In this document: positions 40,506-50,133 of the stretch, piece after piece
Position numbering within the stretch: the stretch's first letter is position 1
Layout: every line of letters begins with the position of its first letter
Notes under the pieces: generated by a model
The model's input: only the letters and a program-made list of their open reading frames with translations
Told to the model about the DNA's origin: nothing
The model's database searches: none
NCBI RefSeq assembly: GCF_009797025.1
Contig: NZ_CP047027.1
Location: 2,418,001-2,482,000, forward strand
Origin: Cellulophaga sp. L1A9
GTDB lineage: Bacteria; Bacteroidota; Bacteroidia; Flavobacteriales; Flavobacteriaceae
DNA: 64,000 nt
Direction of reading: 5' to 3'
Made by a program: the position numbers and the translations under genes

Positions 40506-42506
40506 TTAAAATAAATTCTTAAGTAGGTTATCATCTACTAAGTTAGGCAATGTGACTCTTAATTCAGGATTTCTATCCATTTCTCGTTGAATGGCAAACA
40601 AGGCTTCAGTGTTTCTAGCCCAACCTCTTCTGGCAATGCCGTTAGTAACATCATAGAAAAGCATGCTTTTTAAGCGCTTGGCAGCTTCCTTAGAGCCGTC
40701 TATAACCATTCCGAATCCTCCATTGATAACTTCGCCCCAACCGACACCACCGCCGTTATGAATAGAAACCCAAGTAGCACCTCTAAAACTATCACCAATA
40801 ACATTCTGTATGGCCATATCTGCTGTGAATTTGCTGCCGTCATAAATATTACTGGTTTCTCTAAAAGGAGAATCTGTACCACTCACATCATGATGGTCTC
40901 TTCCTAAAACAATAGGGGCGGAAATTTCTCCAGATGAAATAGCGGTATTAAAAGCATCCGCAATTTTTGATCTCCCCTCCGCATCTGCATATAAAATTCT
41001 AGCTTGTGAACCTACCACAAGATTATTGCTGTTAGCCTCTTTGATCCATGTAATATTGTCTTGTAATTGTTGTTGAATTTCCGCGGGAGCTGTGTTCTTG
41101 ATTCCTTCTAAAACCCGCTGAGCTATGGCATCTGTTTTTTGTAAATCGATTGGATTACCAGAGGTACAGACCCATCTAAAAGGCCCAAAACCATAATCAA
41201 AACACATGGGTCCTAAAATATCTTGCACATAAGACGGATACCTAAAATCGATTCCGTTTTTGGCCATAACAGCTGCTCCAGCTCTAGAAGCTTCCAGTAG
41301 AAAAGCATTGCCGTAATCAAAAAAATAGGTTCCTTTTGCGGTGTGTTTATTAATAGCATCAATTTGTCTTCGCAATGATTCTTGAACCTTTTCTTTAAAA
41401 AGCTTAGGATTAACAACCATAAGTTCATTAACCTCTTCAAAAGAAATATCAACTGGATAATACCCGCCTGCCCAAGGATTATGCAATGAAGTTTGATCAG
41501 ATCCTAGATGGATAAATATATTTTCGTCATAAAATCGTTCCCAAACAGCAACAATATTTCCTATAAATGCAATGGAAACCACTTCTTTTTCTTCTTTTGC
41601 TTTTTTAGTCCTGGCCACCAAATCATCCAAATTAGTTACGAGAACATCTACCCAGCCTTGTTCATGTCTCTTTTTTGCGGCAGTAGCATTTACTTCGGCG
41701 CAGATGGTAATGCAACCAGCAATGGTTCCTGCTTTTGGTTGTGCGCCACTCATGCCGCCTAATCCTGCCGTTAAAAATATTTTCCCAGCCGGATTTTCAT
41801 CAGCCTTCAATACTTTTCTAAAAGCATTCATCACAGTAATGGTGGTTCCGTGAACAATTCCTTGTGGTCCAATATACATATAAGAGCCTGCAGTCATTTG
41901 ACCATATTGTGTAACGCCTAAGGCATTGTATTTTTCCCAATCATCGGGTTTGGAATAATTAGGAACCATCATGCCATTGGTGGCTACAACTCTGGGTGCC
42001 TCTGTGGAAGATGGGAAGAGCCCCATCGGGTGACCAGAATACATATGAAGGGTTTGTTCATTATTCATGGTAGCCAAATACTGCATGGTTAACATGTATT
42101 GTGCCCAGTTTTGAAAAACCGCGCCATTGCCACCGTAGGTAATTAGTTCTTCGGGATGTTGCGCTACTGAAGGATCTAAATTGTTTTGAATCATTAACAT
42201 GATTCCTGCAGCTTGTGTTGAGGTATAGGGATATTCATTAATGGGTCGAGCATACATGGTATATTCGGGTTTGAATCTATGCATGTAGATTCTTCCGTAT
42301 GTAGACAATTCAAAGGCAAACTCTTGGGCCAATTCTCCATGCCAAGCTTTTGGAAAATAACGTAAAGCATTTTTTATGGCTAATTGCTTCTCTTCAGAAG
42401 AAAGAATATCTTTTCTTTTTGGAGCGTGACTAAGGGCTGAATTATATTCTTTCTTAGCAGGTAATTCATTCGGAAGGCCTTGAAGAATTTGTTCTTTAAA
42501 TGTCAT
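40506..42506 (-). CDS. hutU: Urocanate hydratase (HutU)
   Basis: 666 residues, longer than the about 555 of many urocanases because of additional segments, as seen in the large Bacteroidota form. It has the NAD-binding GLGGMSGAQPKAG and later SRAGAAVMAKNG, and MCFDYGFGPFRWVCTSG. It converts urocanate to imidazolone propionate. It begins 1 bp after hutI ends, indicating translational coupling. Confidence 0.95.
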   Translation of the reverse strand: MTFKEQILQGLPNELPAKKEYNSALSHAPKRKDILSSEEKQLAIKNALRYFPKAWHGELAQEFAFELSTYGRIYMHRFKPEYTMYARPINEYPYTSTQAAGIMLMIQNNLDPSVAQHPEELITYGGNGAVFQNWAQYMLTMQYLATMNNEQTLHMYSGHPMGLFPSSTEAPRVVATNGMMVPNYSKPDDWEKYNALGVTQYGQMTAGSYMYIGPQGIVHGTTITVMNAFRKVLKADENPAGKIFLTAGLGGMSGAQPKAGTIAGCITICAEVNATAAKKRHEQGWVDVLVTNLDDLVARTKKAKEEKEVVSIAFIGNIVAVWERFYDENIFIHLGSDQTSLHNPWAGGYYPVDISFEEVNELMVVNPKLFKEKVQESLRRQIDAINKHTAKGTYFFDYGNAFLLEASRAGAAVMAKNGIDFRYPSYVQDILGPMCFDYGFGPFRWVCTSGNPIDLQKTDAIAQRVLEGIKNTAPAEIQQQLQDNITWIKEANSNNLVVGSQARILYADAEGRSKIADAFNTAISSGEISAPIVLGRDHHDVSGTDSPFRETSNIYDGSKFTADMAIQNVIGDSFRGATWVSIHNGGGVGWGEVINGGFGMVIDGSKEAAKRLKSMLFYDVTNGIARRGWARNTEALFAIQREMDRNPELRVTLPNLVDDNLLKNLF

Positions 42507-42507
42507 C

Positions 42508-43767
42508 TTAATGTGTTTTGTGTTTATCGAATATTAAGGCACCATTTTTAAAAACCATACAAGGTTTAAAAGAACCTTGGTTGTATAAAATTTCATTGTA
42601 ATCATTAGTATGAAACAATACAAAATCGGCCATAAGGCCTTCTTTTATTTGCCCTCGGTCTGTTAGGTTTAAGGCAGCTGCTGCACGATAAGTGATTCCT
42701 GCTAATACTTCGGCATTACTCAATTTTTCAAACGTTTGAAGAATTGCAGCTTGGGTTAGCAAATCGCCCATAGGAGCGGAACCAGGATTGTGATCACTAG
42801 CAATGGCAACGGAACAACCTGCGTCCAATAATTTTCGAGCAGGTGTAAAAGCACAGCCTAAACCTATAGAAGCTCCGGGTAGGGCAGTGGCAATTACATT
42901 GCTTTTTGAAAGTAGTTCTATTTCTTTATCAGTAGAAGCTTCCAAATGATCGGCACTAATTGCCCCAAACTCTACCGCAACAGCACTACCATCCGTAGAA
43001 AATTGATCTGCGTGTACGGTAATATCAAAGTCCATCTCTTTAGCTTTTTTAAAGTAGGGCCTAATCTCTTCTTTAGAAAAAGCACTTTCTTCTATAAAAG
43101 CATCTATTCTATGGCTTAAATTTTCTTCTTTTAAAATGGGGAAAAGGGTGCTGCTTATTTCTTCTAGATATGCTGTATTTGTCCCCAAGAAATCTTTAGG
43201 TTTCATATGTGCCGCCAAGCAAGTAGGTATAAGATCTAGTGGAGTTTGTGCATTCGAAGTTTTAATAGCACGGAGCATGTTTAATTCTTCGGAAACAGAT
43301 AAGCCATAGCCACTTTTTACTTCTAGCGTTGTAACCCCATTTTTTAAATGTTGTTTGGTTCTTTTGATGGTTTTTTTAATCAATTCCTCGGTAGATGCCT
43401 TACGGGTTTGTGTTACAGTGTCCCATATGCCACCGCCGGCTTTAGCAATTTCTAAATAGGTCTTACCTGCATTACGCATGGCATAATCTTTAGCTCTAGA
43501 ACCACCAAAACAAATATGTGTATGGGCATCTATAAAACCAGGTAAGCACACATGATCTCCTTGCAGGGTTGTAATTTCTGTGGTTGCATTATCAGCGTCT
43601 ACTACCATATTTTTAAACAATCCTATGGCCAGTATTTTCCCATCTTCTATAAGCATTCCTGCATCATCAACGATGGTAAGTTGCGCATCAGACAAAGCGC
43701 CTTTTAGCGGTAAGCCAGTCATGGTTACCAACTGCTTAAAGGGACCTATAAGTTTCAATTTTTTCAT
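42508..43767 (-). CDS. hutI: Imidazolonepropionase (HutI)
   Basis: 419 residues, amidohydrolase fold. Metal ligands are in PGFIDAHTHICFGGSR and HADQFSTDG; IASDHNPGSAPMG supplies the catalytic Asp. It opens the ring of imidazolone propionate to formiminoglutamate. It lies between hutU and hutH in the operon, 41 bp after hutH. Confidence 0.95.
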   Translation of the reverse strand: MKKLKLIGPFKQLVTMTGLPLKGALSDAQLTIVDDAGMLIEDGKILAIGLFKNMVVDADNATTEITTLQGDHVCLPGFIDAHTHICFGGSRAKDYAMRNAGKTYLEIAKAGGGIWDTVTQTRKASTEELIKKTIKRTKQHLKNGVTTLEVKSGYGLSVSEELNMLRAIKTSNAQTPLDLIPTCLAAHMKPKDFLGTNTAYLEEISSTLFPILKEENLSHRIDAFIEESAFSKEEIRPYFKKAKEMDFDITVHADQFSTDGSAVAVEFGAISADHLEASTDKEIELLSKSNVIATALPGASIGLGCAFTPARKLLDAGCSVAIASDHNPGSAPMGDLLTQAAILQTFEKLSNAEVLAGITYRAAAALNLTDRGQIKEGLMADFVLFHTNDYNEILYNQGSFKPCMVFKNGALIFDKHKTH

Positions 43768-43808
43768 GGACAGTATTTTATTAAATTTCAGGGCAATAAA
43801 AAGCTATT

Positions 43809-45386
43809 TTAATATACTTCAAATTCATGCGTGAATTTTGTTTTTAGAGAGATCCCTTCTTTCTTGCTAATTTTTTCAATCACATGAATGATGGTTTGGT
43901 CTTTAATCATTTCAATTCCCTTTTCTATATCATCAGAAAAAACACGATCCTTATCTGCAAAAGCTACTTTTTCACGAATAGCTGTATGTATTGCCTCTAA
44001 AAAGACCCCTGATTTCATCGGTTTTCTAAATTCAAAAGCTTGTGCGGCAGTTAATAATTCTATCGCCAATATTTTTTCTACATTTTCAAGAACTTGCAAT
44101 GCTTTTCTACCGCCAATAGATCCCATGCTTACATGATCTTCTTGTCCTAATGACGTAGGGATACTATCTGCACTAGAAGGAAAACATAAACCTTTATTCT
44201 CACTGGCTAAAGCTGCAGTGGTATACTGTAAAATCATATAACCAGAATTGATGCCTGTTTCTTTCATTAACAGTTTAGGCACACCAGGACTATTGCCTTC
44301 TAAGGCCAAATAAATTCTTCGATCAGAAATATTCCCTAGCTCAGAAGCTGCTAAACATGCGTAATCTAAGGCCATAGCCAAAGGTTGTCCGTGAAAATTA
44401 CCTCCGCTAATGGTCAATTCTTCATCTATAATTATAGGGTTATCCGTCACAGAATTTAATTCAACTTCTACTAATTCTTTTAAATGCAACCAAGCATTTC
44501 TTGAAGCGCCATGTACCTGAGGCATACAACGTAAAGAATAAGGATCTTGAACCCGATCACAATCAATATGATCCTCCATAATCTCTGAGCCCTTTAATAA
44601 TCGTTTAATACGTTTTGCCACGTGAATGTTTCCTTTATAGGGGCGTAAGGCATGTAATTCATTAAAAAAAGGTTTCACAGAACCTTGCAAACCTTCAATC
44701 ATCATAGCGCCAATAATATCTGCTTGAGATAGACAACTGTGTAACTTCTCAACCACCTTAACCGCATGTGCAGCAATAAACTGTGTTCCATTAATAAGCG
44801 CTAAACCTTCTTTTGGTCCTAATGTTACGGAAGACAGACCCGTTTGCTTAAAAAGAACAGAAGTTTCCATAACCGTACCCTTATAGTTTACTTTTCCTAA
44901 ACCAATCAATGGCAGGAACAAATGAGATAAGGGTGCTAAATCTCCCGAGGCGCCAACAGATCCTTGTGATGGCACAACAGGAATGGCGTTATGTTCTATA
45001 TGCCAAAGGATTCGGTCTAAGGTAGTTTCTGAAATACCAGAATACCCTTTAGCTAAAGACTGTGCTTTTAAAATCAACATCAACTTTGCAATTTCAGTAG
45101 CAATAGGCTCACCAACACCTACACCATGACTTTTAAGAATGTTGGATTGTAATATTTTCGTTTCTTCTTTAGAGATTTTGGTGGTACAAAGAGGCCCAAA
45201 TCCTGTATTTATGCCATATACTGCTTTGCCCTTTGCTACAATATTGGCTACGATTTGAGCACTTGCATTTATTTTTTCTCTTGCATTTGTAGAGAGTTCA
45301 ATAGGGGTTTCTCCTTTTGCAATAGAAAGTGTGATGCTTGCAGTAAGCCAGTCTTCGCCAAGTTTAAAAATCTCTTTAGGTATCAT
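43809..45386 (-). CDS. hutH: Histidine ammonia-lyase (HutH)
   Basis: 525 residues. The Ala-Ser-Gly triad that forms the MIO cofactor is visible in GSVGASGDLAPLSHL (about residue 143). YGINTGFGPL and QEDHVSMGS are further active-site motifs. It deaminates histidine to urocanate, the first step of the pathway. First gene of the hut operon, reading away from the LysR gene, with 85 bp between them for shared regulation. Confidence 0.96.
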   Translation of the reverse strand: MIPKEIFKLGEDWLTASITLSIAKGETPIELSTNAREKINASAQIVANIVAKGKAVYGINTGFGPLCTTKISKEETKILQSNILKSHGVGVGEPIATEIAKLMLILKAQSLAKGYSGISETTLDRILWHIEHNAIPVVPSQGSVGASGDLAPLSHLFLPLIGLGKVNYKGTVMETSVLFKQTGLSSVTLGPKEGLALINGTQFIAAHAVKVVEKLHSCLSQADIIGAMMIEGLQGSVKPFFNELHALRPYKGNIHVAKRIKRLLKGSEIMEDHIDCDRVQDPYSLRCMPQVHGASRNAWLHLKELVEVELNSVTDNPIIIDEELTISGGNFHGQPLAMALDYACLAASELGNISDRRIYLALEGNSPGVPKLLMKETGINSGYMILQYTTAALASENKGLCFPSSADSIPTSLGQEDHVSMGSIGGRKALQVLENVEKILAIELLTAAQAFEFRKPMKSGVFLEAIHTAIREKVAFADKDRVFSDDIEKGIEMIKDQTIIHVIEKISKKEGISLKTKFTHEFEVY

Positions 45387-45471
45387 AGTTTTAAATCAGA
45401 ATTTCATTCTTATAAAACTATTGATTAAGTTTGATAATTACCAATATCATATATATCACTATTCAATAACT

Positions 45472-46365
45472 ATGGGTTATCAACTAGAGTTGCGTCATTT
45501 TCACTATTTCTTGGCAGTGGCCGATGAATTACATTATAGAAAAGCTGCAGAAAAGCTGTGTATTTCTCAACCTGGATTAAGCAGGCAAATTAAACAGATG
45601 GAAGAAATTTTAGAGACTCCCTTGTTTATTAGGAACAAGAAAAAAGTAAGCCTGACTCCCGCAGGAGACTATTTAAAAGCAGAAGTAGAGTTTATTGTAA
45701 ACCATCTAGAAGTTACTAAAAAGCAATTAAAATTGATATCGGATGGCGATTTTGGAGAGATTCGGATTGGATTTCTAGGGTCGGCCATGCAAACCGTAGT
45801 TCCAGATTTGTTGATTAAGTTACGCGACAGTTTCCCGCAGATAAAGACCACGCTAGAAGAACTTTCAAATACGGCTCAAGTAAATGCCATTTTAAAGGAT
45901 ACTTTAGATATTGGTTTTGTAAGATTGGCGAGAGTGCCAGACGGTTTAGGTATTGAAACAGTTATGCAAGACACTTTTTCTCTCGTGCTTCCTAAAGAGC
46001 ATCCTATTAATTCGGATAATTTTAAAAAGATGAATCAGTTTGCTGATGAAGAGTTTATACTGTTTTCACAGGATTATAGCGCCTTGTATTTTGATACCGT
46101 CATGAGTATTTGTGAAGATGCTGGTTTTACGCCTAGCGTTTCTCACAAATCGGTACATGCACAAACCATTTTTAAATTGGTGGAGAATAACTTGGGTATT
46201 GCTATTGTACCTACATCACTTCAATATGGTTTTGATATGGGGGTGAAATTTATCGAATTAAAAAAAATAAAGCAACGTGCTGAGCTGTCTGTTATTTGGA
46301 AAAAAGACAACCGAAATCCTACTCTTAAACATTGTTTAAATGTAGTGTTGCATAAAAAATCTTAA
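45472..46365 (+). CDS. LysR-family regulator, probable regulator of the hut operon
   Basis: 297 residues. N-terminal helix-turn-helix LRHFHYFLAVADELHYRKAA, LCISQPGLSRQIKQME, then a periplasmic-binding-like ligand domain. The open frame reaches back to 45331 inside hutH, but ATG 45472 (MGYQLELRHF) is the family start. It is divergent from hutH, the usual place of a LysR activator for its target. The co-inducer could be histidine or urocanate, which is inference. Confidence 0.88.
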   Translation: MGYQLELRHFHYFLAVADELHYRKAAEKLCISQPGLSRQIKQMEEILETPLFIRNKKKVSLTPAGDYLKAEVEFIVNHLEVTKKQLKLISDGDFGEIRIGFLGSAMQTVVPDLLIKLRDSFPQIKTTLEELSNTAQVNAILKDTLDIGFVRLARVPDGLGIETVMQDTFSLVLPKEHPINSDNFKKMNQFADEEFILFSQDYSALYFDTVMSICEDAGFTPSVSHKSVHAQTIFKLVENNLGIAIVPTSLQYGFDMGVKFIELKKIKQRAELSVIWKKDNRNPTLKHCLNVVLHKKS

Positions 46366-46458
46366 GGATAAAATTTCCATAATGGTATAACAATTTATAA
46401 AAACGGAAACATCATATTCAACAATCTTATAGAATTTTGCGTTCTTAACGATACATGA

Positions 46459-47613
46459 ATGAATAAGATTAATAATTTTGGAATTGTAGTGATCCTTTTC
46501 ACGAGTACACTCACCATTATGGTGGGTACTGCCATTGCTCCATCATTAACTGAAATTGCTAAAAATTTAAATTTTTCATATAGCCCTGGATGGTTAATTA
46601 CATTGCCTTCCCTGGGAGTGGTAGTTTTTGCATCCTCAGTAGGTAAATTAATAGACAGGATAGGCGCCTTCAAACTACTGTGTTTGGGCTTAGTTCCCTA
46701 TGCTATTTTCGGTTTTTTAGGCGGGTATATTACCAATACTTACTTATTAATTTTAGATCGATTTTTATTAGGTCCTGCAGCGGTTGCTATACAAGTTGCT
46801 TTAATTACATATATCGCAGATTATTTTAAAGGTAAAGAGCGAATGAAATTAATTGCATGGCAAGGGATGTCTATAGAATTAGGTGGTGTTGTTTTCTTAT
46901 CTCTCGGTGGTGTTTTAGGGGATTGGAATTGGCGTTATCCTTTTGCTATTTATTTGGTTGCCTTTGTATGCTTGGTCTTGGTGTTTATATTTTTACCGAA
47001 GGATGATAAAAGTAAAATAGATAATAATCAGAAGGCAGATTTAAATATAACCGAAACACCTAAACAGAAGAAAGAAGTTAAACTAATTGTTTGGGGATCG
47101 TTGTTAGCTATGGCATTATTCTTTGTTAGTTTTGTTCGTTTACCTCAGTATTTACCCACAGTGTTTGATTTTTCTGATAGTCAAGTGGGTTATTTTATGG
47201 CCTCAATTTCTTTAATAGCGGTTTTGTCTGCGAGCCAAATGCCAAGAGTTACCGATAAACTAAATTCATACAATACTGTTATCAGTGGATTTGCATTTTT
47301 TGTGTTGGGTTATGTGTGTTTTGCTTTGGCGTCTTCAATGTTTCTTTTAATTGCAGGTATTTTGTGTATAGGTGTTGGTTTTGGTTTTACCATCCCTTTG
47401 CTTAATCACATGATTGTAGAGGCAAGCACAACTAAAACACAAGGAAAGAATTTAGGACTTTCCTCTATGGGTATTTTTGCTGGCCAGTTTTTGTCTACGT
47501 TTATCGAATTTGTTTCTGATGATACCCGACTTATTTTTGGAGTAGCCTCTGGTTTAGCCTTAGTAATAGCATTATTTTTCTTTTTCGCTTTTAAAAAAGT
47601 AAGGCTCATGTGA
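46459..47613 (+). CDS. MFS transporter
   Basis: 384 residues with about 12 membrane helices and the MFS loop motif GKLIDRIGAFK between helices 2 and 3. A Lys-rich central loop (KDDKSKIDNNQKADL, then TPKQKKEVK) separates the halves. Substrate cannot be told. Its stop overlaps the region of the following AraC-type gene, so the pair is probably one unit in which the regulator controls the exporter. Confidence 0.88.
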   Translation: MNKINNFGIVVILFTSTLTIMVGTAIAPSLTEIAKNLNFSYSPGWLITLPSLGVVVFASSVGKLIDRIGAFKLLCLGLVPYAIFGFLGGYITNTYLLILDRFLLGPAAVAIQVALITYIADYFKGKERMKLIAWQGMSIELGGVVFLSLGGVLGDWNWRYPFAIYLVAFVCLVLVFIFLPKDDKSKIDNNQKADLNITETPKQKKEVKLIVWGSLLAMALFFVSFVRLPQYLPTVFDFSDSQVGYFMASISLIAVLSASQMPRVTDKLNSYNTVISGFAFFVLGYVCFALASSMFLLIAGILCIGVGFGFTIPLLNHMIVEASTTKTQGKNLGLSSMGIFAGQFLSTFIEFVSDDTRLIFGVASGLALVIALFFFFAFKKVRLM

Positions 47614-47645
47614 TGTTTTGTAAATTGTTTTATATCTTTTCAACG

Positions 47646-48404
47646 ATGAAAAATTGGAAAGATAAAATCCATATGAATACTACTTTTAAAAGTAAACCCC
47701 TCTTTGTTTCTGATAATGCCTTTGGTCTTTTTTTTGAAATGGATAAAGATAGATGTGTCTATTTTAAACCATTAAATGAATCTTTTTCATCTTCACTACA
47801 CGAAAATAGTAAGGGTACTTTACTATATTTTGAGAGGGAATTTATTGAAGAGGATGACGAAGAATATGCTTTAGATATTTTAAGTTTATTTAAACGTTCA
47901 TCAGAAGGTGTTTTCCAGATTGCTGCAAAAGAATTTCCAGGAATTAGAACGGTATTAGGGTTAATAGAGGAGGAATATAATACACAGGAGAATGCGTATC
48001 TAATTCTTAAATCACTATTGAAAGTTTTGCTATTAAAGTTAATCAGGCAACTACATAATGGCTACTTAAAGCAAGATGTGCATCAAAAACGGGTACTTCT
48101 TTTTTTACAGTTAATGGAACGTCACTATTTGCAAGAAACGTCAGGGGGGTATTATGCGCAGCAAATGGGAATTAGTGAGAAAAGGCTGAATCAAATATTG
48201 AAAGATAAATTAGAATTGACCGCGAAACAAGTGATTCAACAGCGTCAAGTAACAGAAATAAAAAGGATGATAAAGCAAAACGCGATCACCTTAAAAGAAA
48301 TGGCATTTTATTTCGGATTTGAATCTTTAAGTAGTTTTTCACGCTTCTTTAAACGTCATACCTTAAAAAGTCCCTCCCAATTTAAAGCAGAATTCGAGTC
48401 TTAG
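47646..48404 (+). CDS. AraC-family transcriptional regulator
   Basis: About 252 residues. The C-terminal double helix-turn-helix is clear: YYAQQMGISEKRLNQILKD, then ITLKEMAFYFGFESLSSFS and RFFKRHTLKSPSQF. The N-terminal part is a ligand or partner domain without a clear family. The frame opens at 47610 (GTG, with ATG 47613 overlapping the MFS stop as TGATG); ATG 47646 is chosen because the extra residues look unconserved, but coupling to the MFS gene from 47613 cannot be excluded. Confidence 0.85.
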   Translation: MKNWKDKIHMNTTFKSKPLFVSDNAFGLFFEMDKDRCVYFKPLNESFSSSLHENSKGTLLYFEREFIEEDDEEYALDILSLFKRSSEGVFQIAAKEFPGIRTVLGLIEEEYNTQENAYLILKSLLKVLLLKLIRQLHNGYLKQDVHQKRVLLFLQLMERHYLQETSGGYYAQQMGISEKRLNQILKDKLELTAKQVIQQRQVTEIKRMIKQNAITLKEMAFYFGFESLSSFSRFFKRHTLKSPSQFKAEFES

Positions 48405-48487
48405 CATAGGAGTTTATTTTAAAATTCTGTTAAGCAAAGCAAGAATACATCCCTTTAGGGCTAACTTTGATAAAGAAAAAAAAAGCT

Positions 48488-49039
48488 ATGATATTTGATG
48501 TGATACGAAAGAGAAGATCGGTTTTTCCGGTTCAATATAATGACACACCTATTGCTAAGGAGGATATTTTAAAAGTATTAGAAGCGGCTAATTGGGCACC
48601 TAGTCATCGAAAAACAGAACCATGGCGATTTAAGGTGATGCAGGGGGAGACACTAGAGAAATTAGGCTTGTTCCTTTCTTTAAAATATTTGGAGACAGAT
48701 CCGAGTCCGAAAGAATTTAAAGCAAAGAAAATTATAGAAAACCCTAAAAAAGCTTCTGCTATAATAGTCATTTGTATGCAACGCGACCCTATGAAAAGTG
48801 TTCCGGAATGGGAAGAGGTAGCTGCGGTAGCTATGGCTGTTCAAAACATGTGGTTGGCATGTACGGAATTGGGTATTGGAGCCTATTGGAGTTCTCCAGC
48901 CTTAGTAAAGCATATGGGAGATTTTTTTGAAATGAACCATGAAGAAGCATGTTTAGGCTTTTTCTATATGGGGAATTATGATCAAGAAATACCAGATTCT
49001 GCTAGGGGTCCTATCGAAGATAAAACTGTTTGGTTGTAG
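48488..49039 (+). CDS. Nitroreductase-family protein
   Basis: 183 residues, FMN-dependent fold: MIFDVIRKRRSVFPVQYND, NWAPSHRKTEPWRF for the flavin phosphate, and LGIGAYWSSPALV. Such enzymes reduce nitro compounds or quinones with NAD(P)H. The open frame starts at a TTG (48467); ATG 48488 is preferred, since the -7 box TAACTTTG (48460-48467) would otherwise overlap the coding region. The gene ends two bases from the converging DUF456 gene. Confidence 0.88.
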   Translation: MIFDVIRKRRSVFPVQYNDTPIAKEDILKVLEAANWAPSHRKTEPWRFKVMQGETLEKLGLFLSLKYLETDPSPKEFKAKKIIENPKKASAIIVICMQRDPMKSVPEWEEVAAVAMAVQNMWLACTELGIGAYWSSPALVKHMGDFFEMNHEEACLGFFYMGNYDQEIPDSARGPIEDKTVWL

Positions 49040-49041
49040 TA

Positions 49042-49557
49042 CTATTTAAAGTAAGGAAAAAGTGCTTCTTTGTATTCCCAAGCCTTAGCTATAAAGAGTC
49101 CTATAAATACAATAGACACCATAAATTTTAAAAAGGTTCCTGTAATAAATCCTAAAAAAGATCCAAAAGCCGCTTTAAGAGCGGTTTTTTTGTCGGCTTT
49201 ATTTAATAGCTCTCCTATAAAAGCACCCACAAAAGGCCAAATTATAATTCCGAATACACCCAATACAGGAAATAGTAATGCGACAAGAAGTCCTAAAGTG
49301 GTACCAATCATCCCCGCTTTACTACCGCCAAATTTCTTTGTTCCCATAGCCGGGATAATATAATCTAAAGCAAAAACAAATAGTGCAATAGCCAGAGTGA
49401 TGCCTAAAAACCACCAGTCTTGCGGAATAGCGCTTGTTAAAAATAGGAGTAGAAGCCCTAACCAACTTATAGGTGGGCCAGGTAGCACGGGTAAAAAGCT
49501 TCCGATGATACCTGCAAGCATAAAAATGAAACCAAAGAGTAGTAACGCAATATCCAT
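49042..49557 (-). CDS. DUF456 membrane protein
   Basis: 171 residues with four or five hydrophobic helices and Gly-rich turns; the family pattern is GSFLPVLPGPPISWLGLLLL, and the middle segment TKKFGGSKAGMIGTTLGLLV. Role unknown, found in many Bacteroidota and Actinobacteria. It converges with the nitroreductase gene. Confidence 0.88.
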   Translation of the reverse strand: MDIALLLFGFIFMLAGIIGSFLPVLPGPPISWLGLLLLFLTSAIPQDWWFLGITLAIALFVFALDYIIPAMGTKKFGGSKAGMIGTTLGLLVALLFPVLGVFGIIIWPFVGAFIGELLNKADKKTALKAAFGSFLGFITGTFLKFMVSIVFIGLFIAKAWEYKEALFPYFK

Positions 49558-49630
49558 TTAAGGGTGTTTGTTTAGTGAGACGAAAATTACGATGCTTTGT
49601 TACATCAACATAATTTTTTTTAAGTTTTTC

Positions 49631-49687
49631 AACTAATTTATTAGTTTGAACTAATTATTTAGTTATATTTGAACTAATAAGTTAGTT
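49631..49687. promoter_or_regulatory. Three-copy operator for the BlaI-type repressor
   Basis: AACTAA-N4-TTAGTT occurs three times: 49631-49646, 49649-49664 and 49672-49687. A -7 box TATATTTG (49664-49671) lies between copies 2 and 3, so a bound repressor would block the promoter. The first BlaI-family gene starts at 49771, 83 bp after the last copy. Confidence 0.75.
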
Positions 49688-49770
49688 GAAAGCTATTTTT
49701 AGTTCGATAGTAGGATACTAATTTAAGTGTTTAACCAGTGTTAATAGATACTGAAACAAGTTCAAGATAC

Positions 49771-50133
49771 ATGAAACAATTGACAAAGGCAGAAGAAGAG
49801 GTAATGCAGGTATTGTGGCAATTAGAAAAGTGCAATGTTGCGGCTATTATTGAAGAGTTGCCAGAACCAAAACCTGCTTACAATACAGTATCTACTATTG
49901 TACGCATCTTAGAGAGTAAAGGTTTTGTAAATCATGAACAAGAGGGGAAAGGCTATTTATATTTTCCATTATTAAAGAAAGCAGACTACAGCAATCAATC
50001 TATCAACAAGCTAGTAGATGGTTATTTTCAAGGGTCTTTTAAGAGTATGGTGTCGTTTTTCATGAAAAAGAATGATATGAATTTATCCGAACTAGAATCG
50101 ATATTAAAAGAAATTAAAAAGGAGGAAAAATGA
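49771..50133 (+). CDS. blaI: BlaI/MecI/CopY-family transcriptional repressor
   Basis: 120 residues from ATG 49771 (MKQLTKAEEEVMQVLWQLEK); the open frame from GTG 49738 only adds upstream residues. Winged helix with EELPEPKPAYNTVSTIVRIL, then GFVNHEQEGKGYLYFPL, and a C-terminal dimerisation part. It overlaps the BlaR1-like gene by 4 bp (ATGA), so the pair is a sensor-repressor unit. The three palindromes upstream are the expected targets. Confidence 0.92.
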   Translation: MKQLTKAEEEVMQVLWQLEKCNVAAIIEELPEPKPAYNTVSTIVRILESKGFVNHEQEGKGYLYFPLLKKADYSNQSINKLVDGYFQGSFKSMVSFFMKKNDMNLSELESILKEIKKEEK

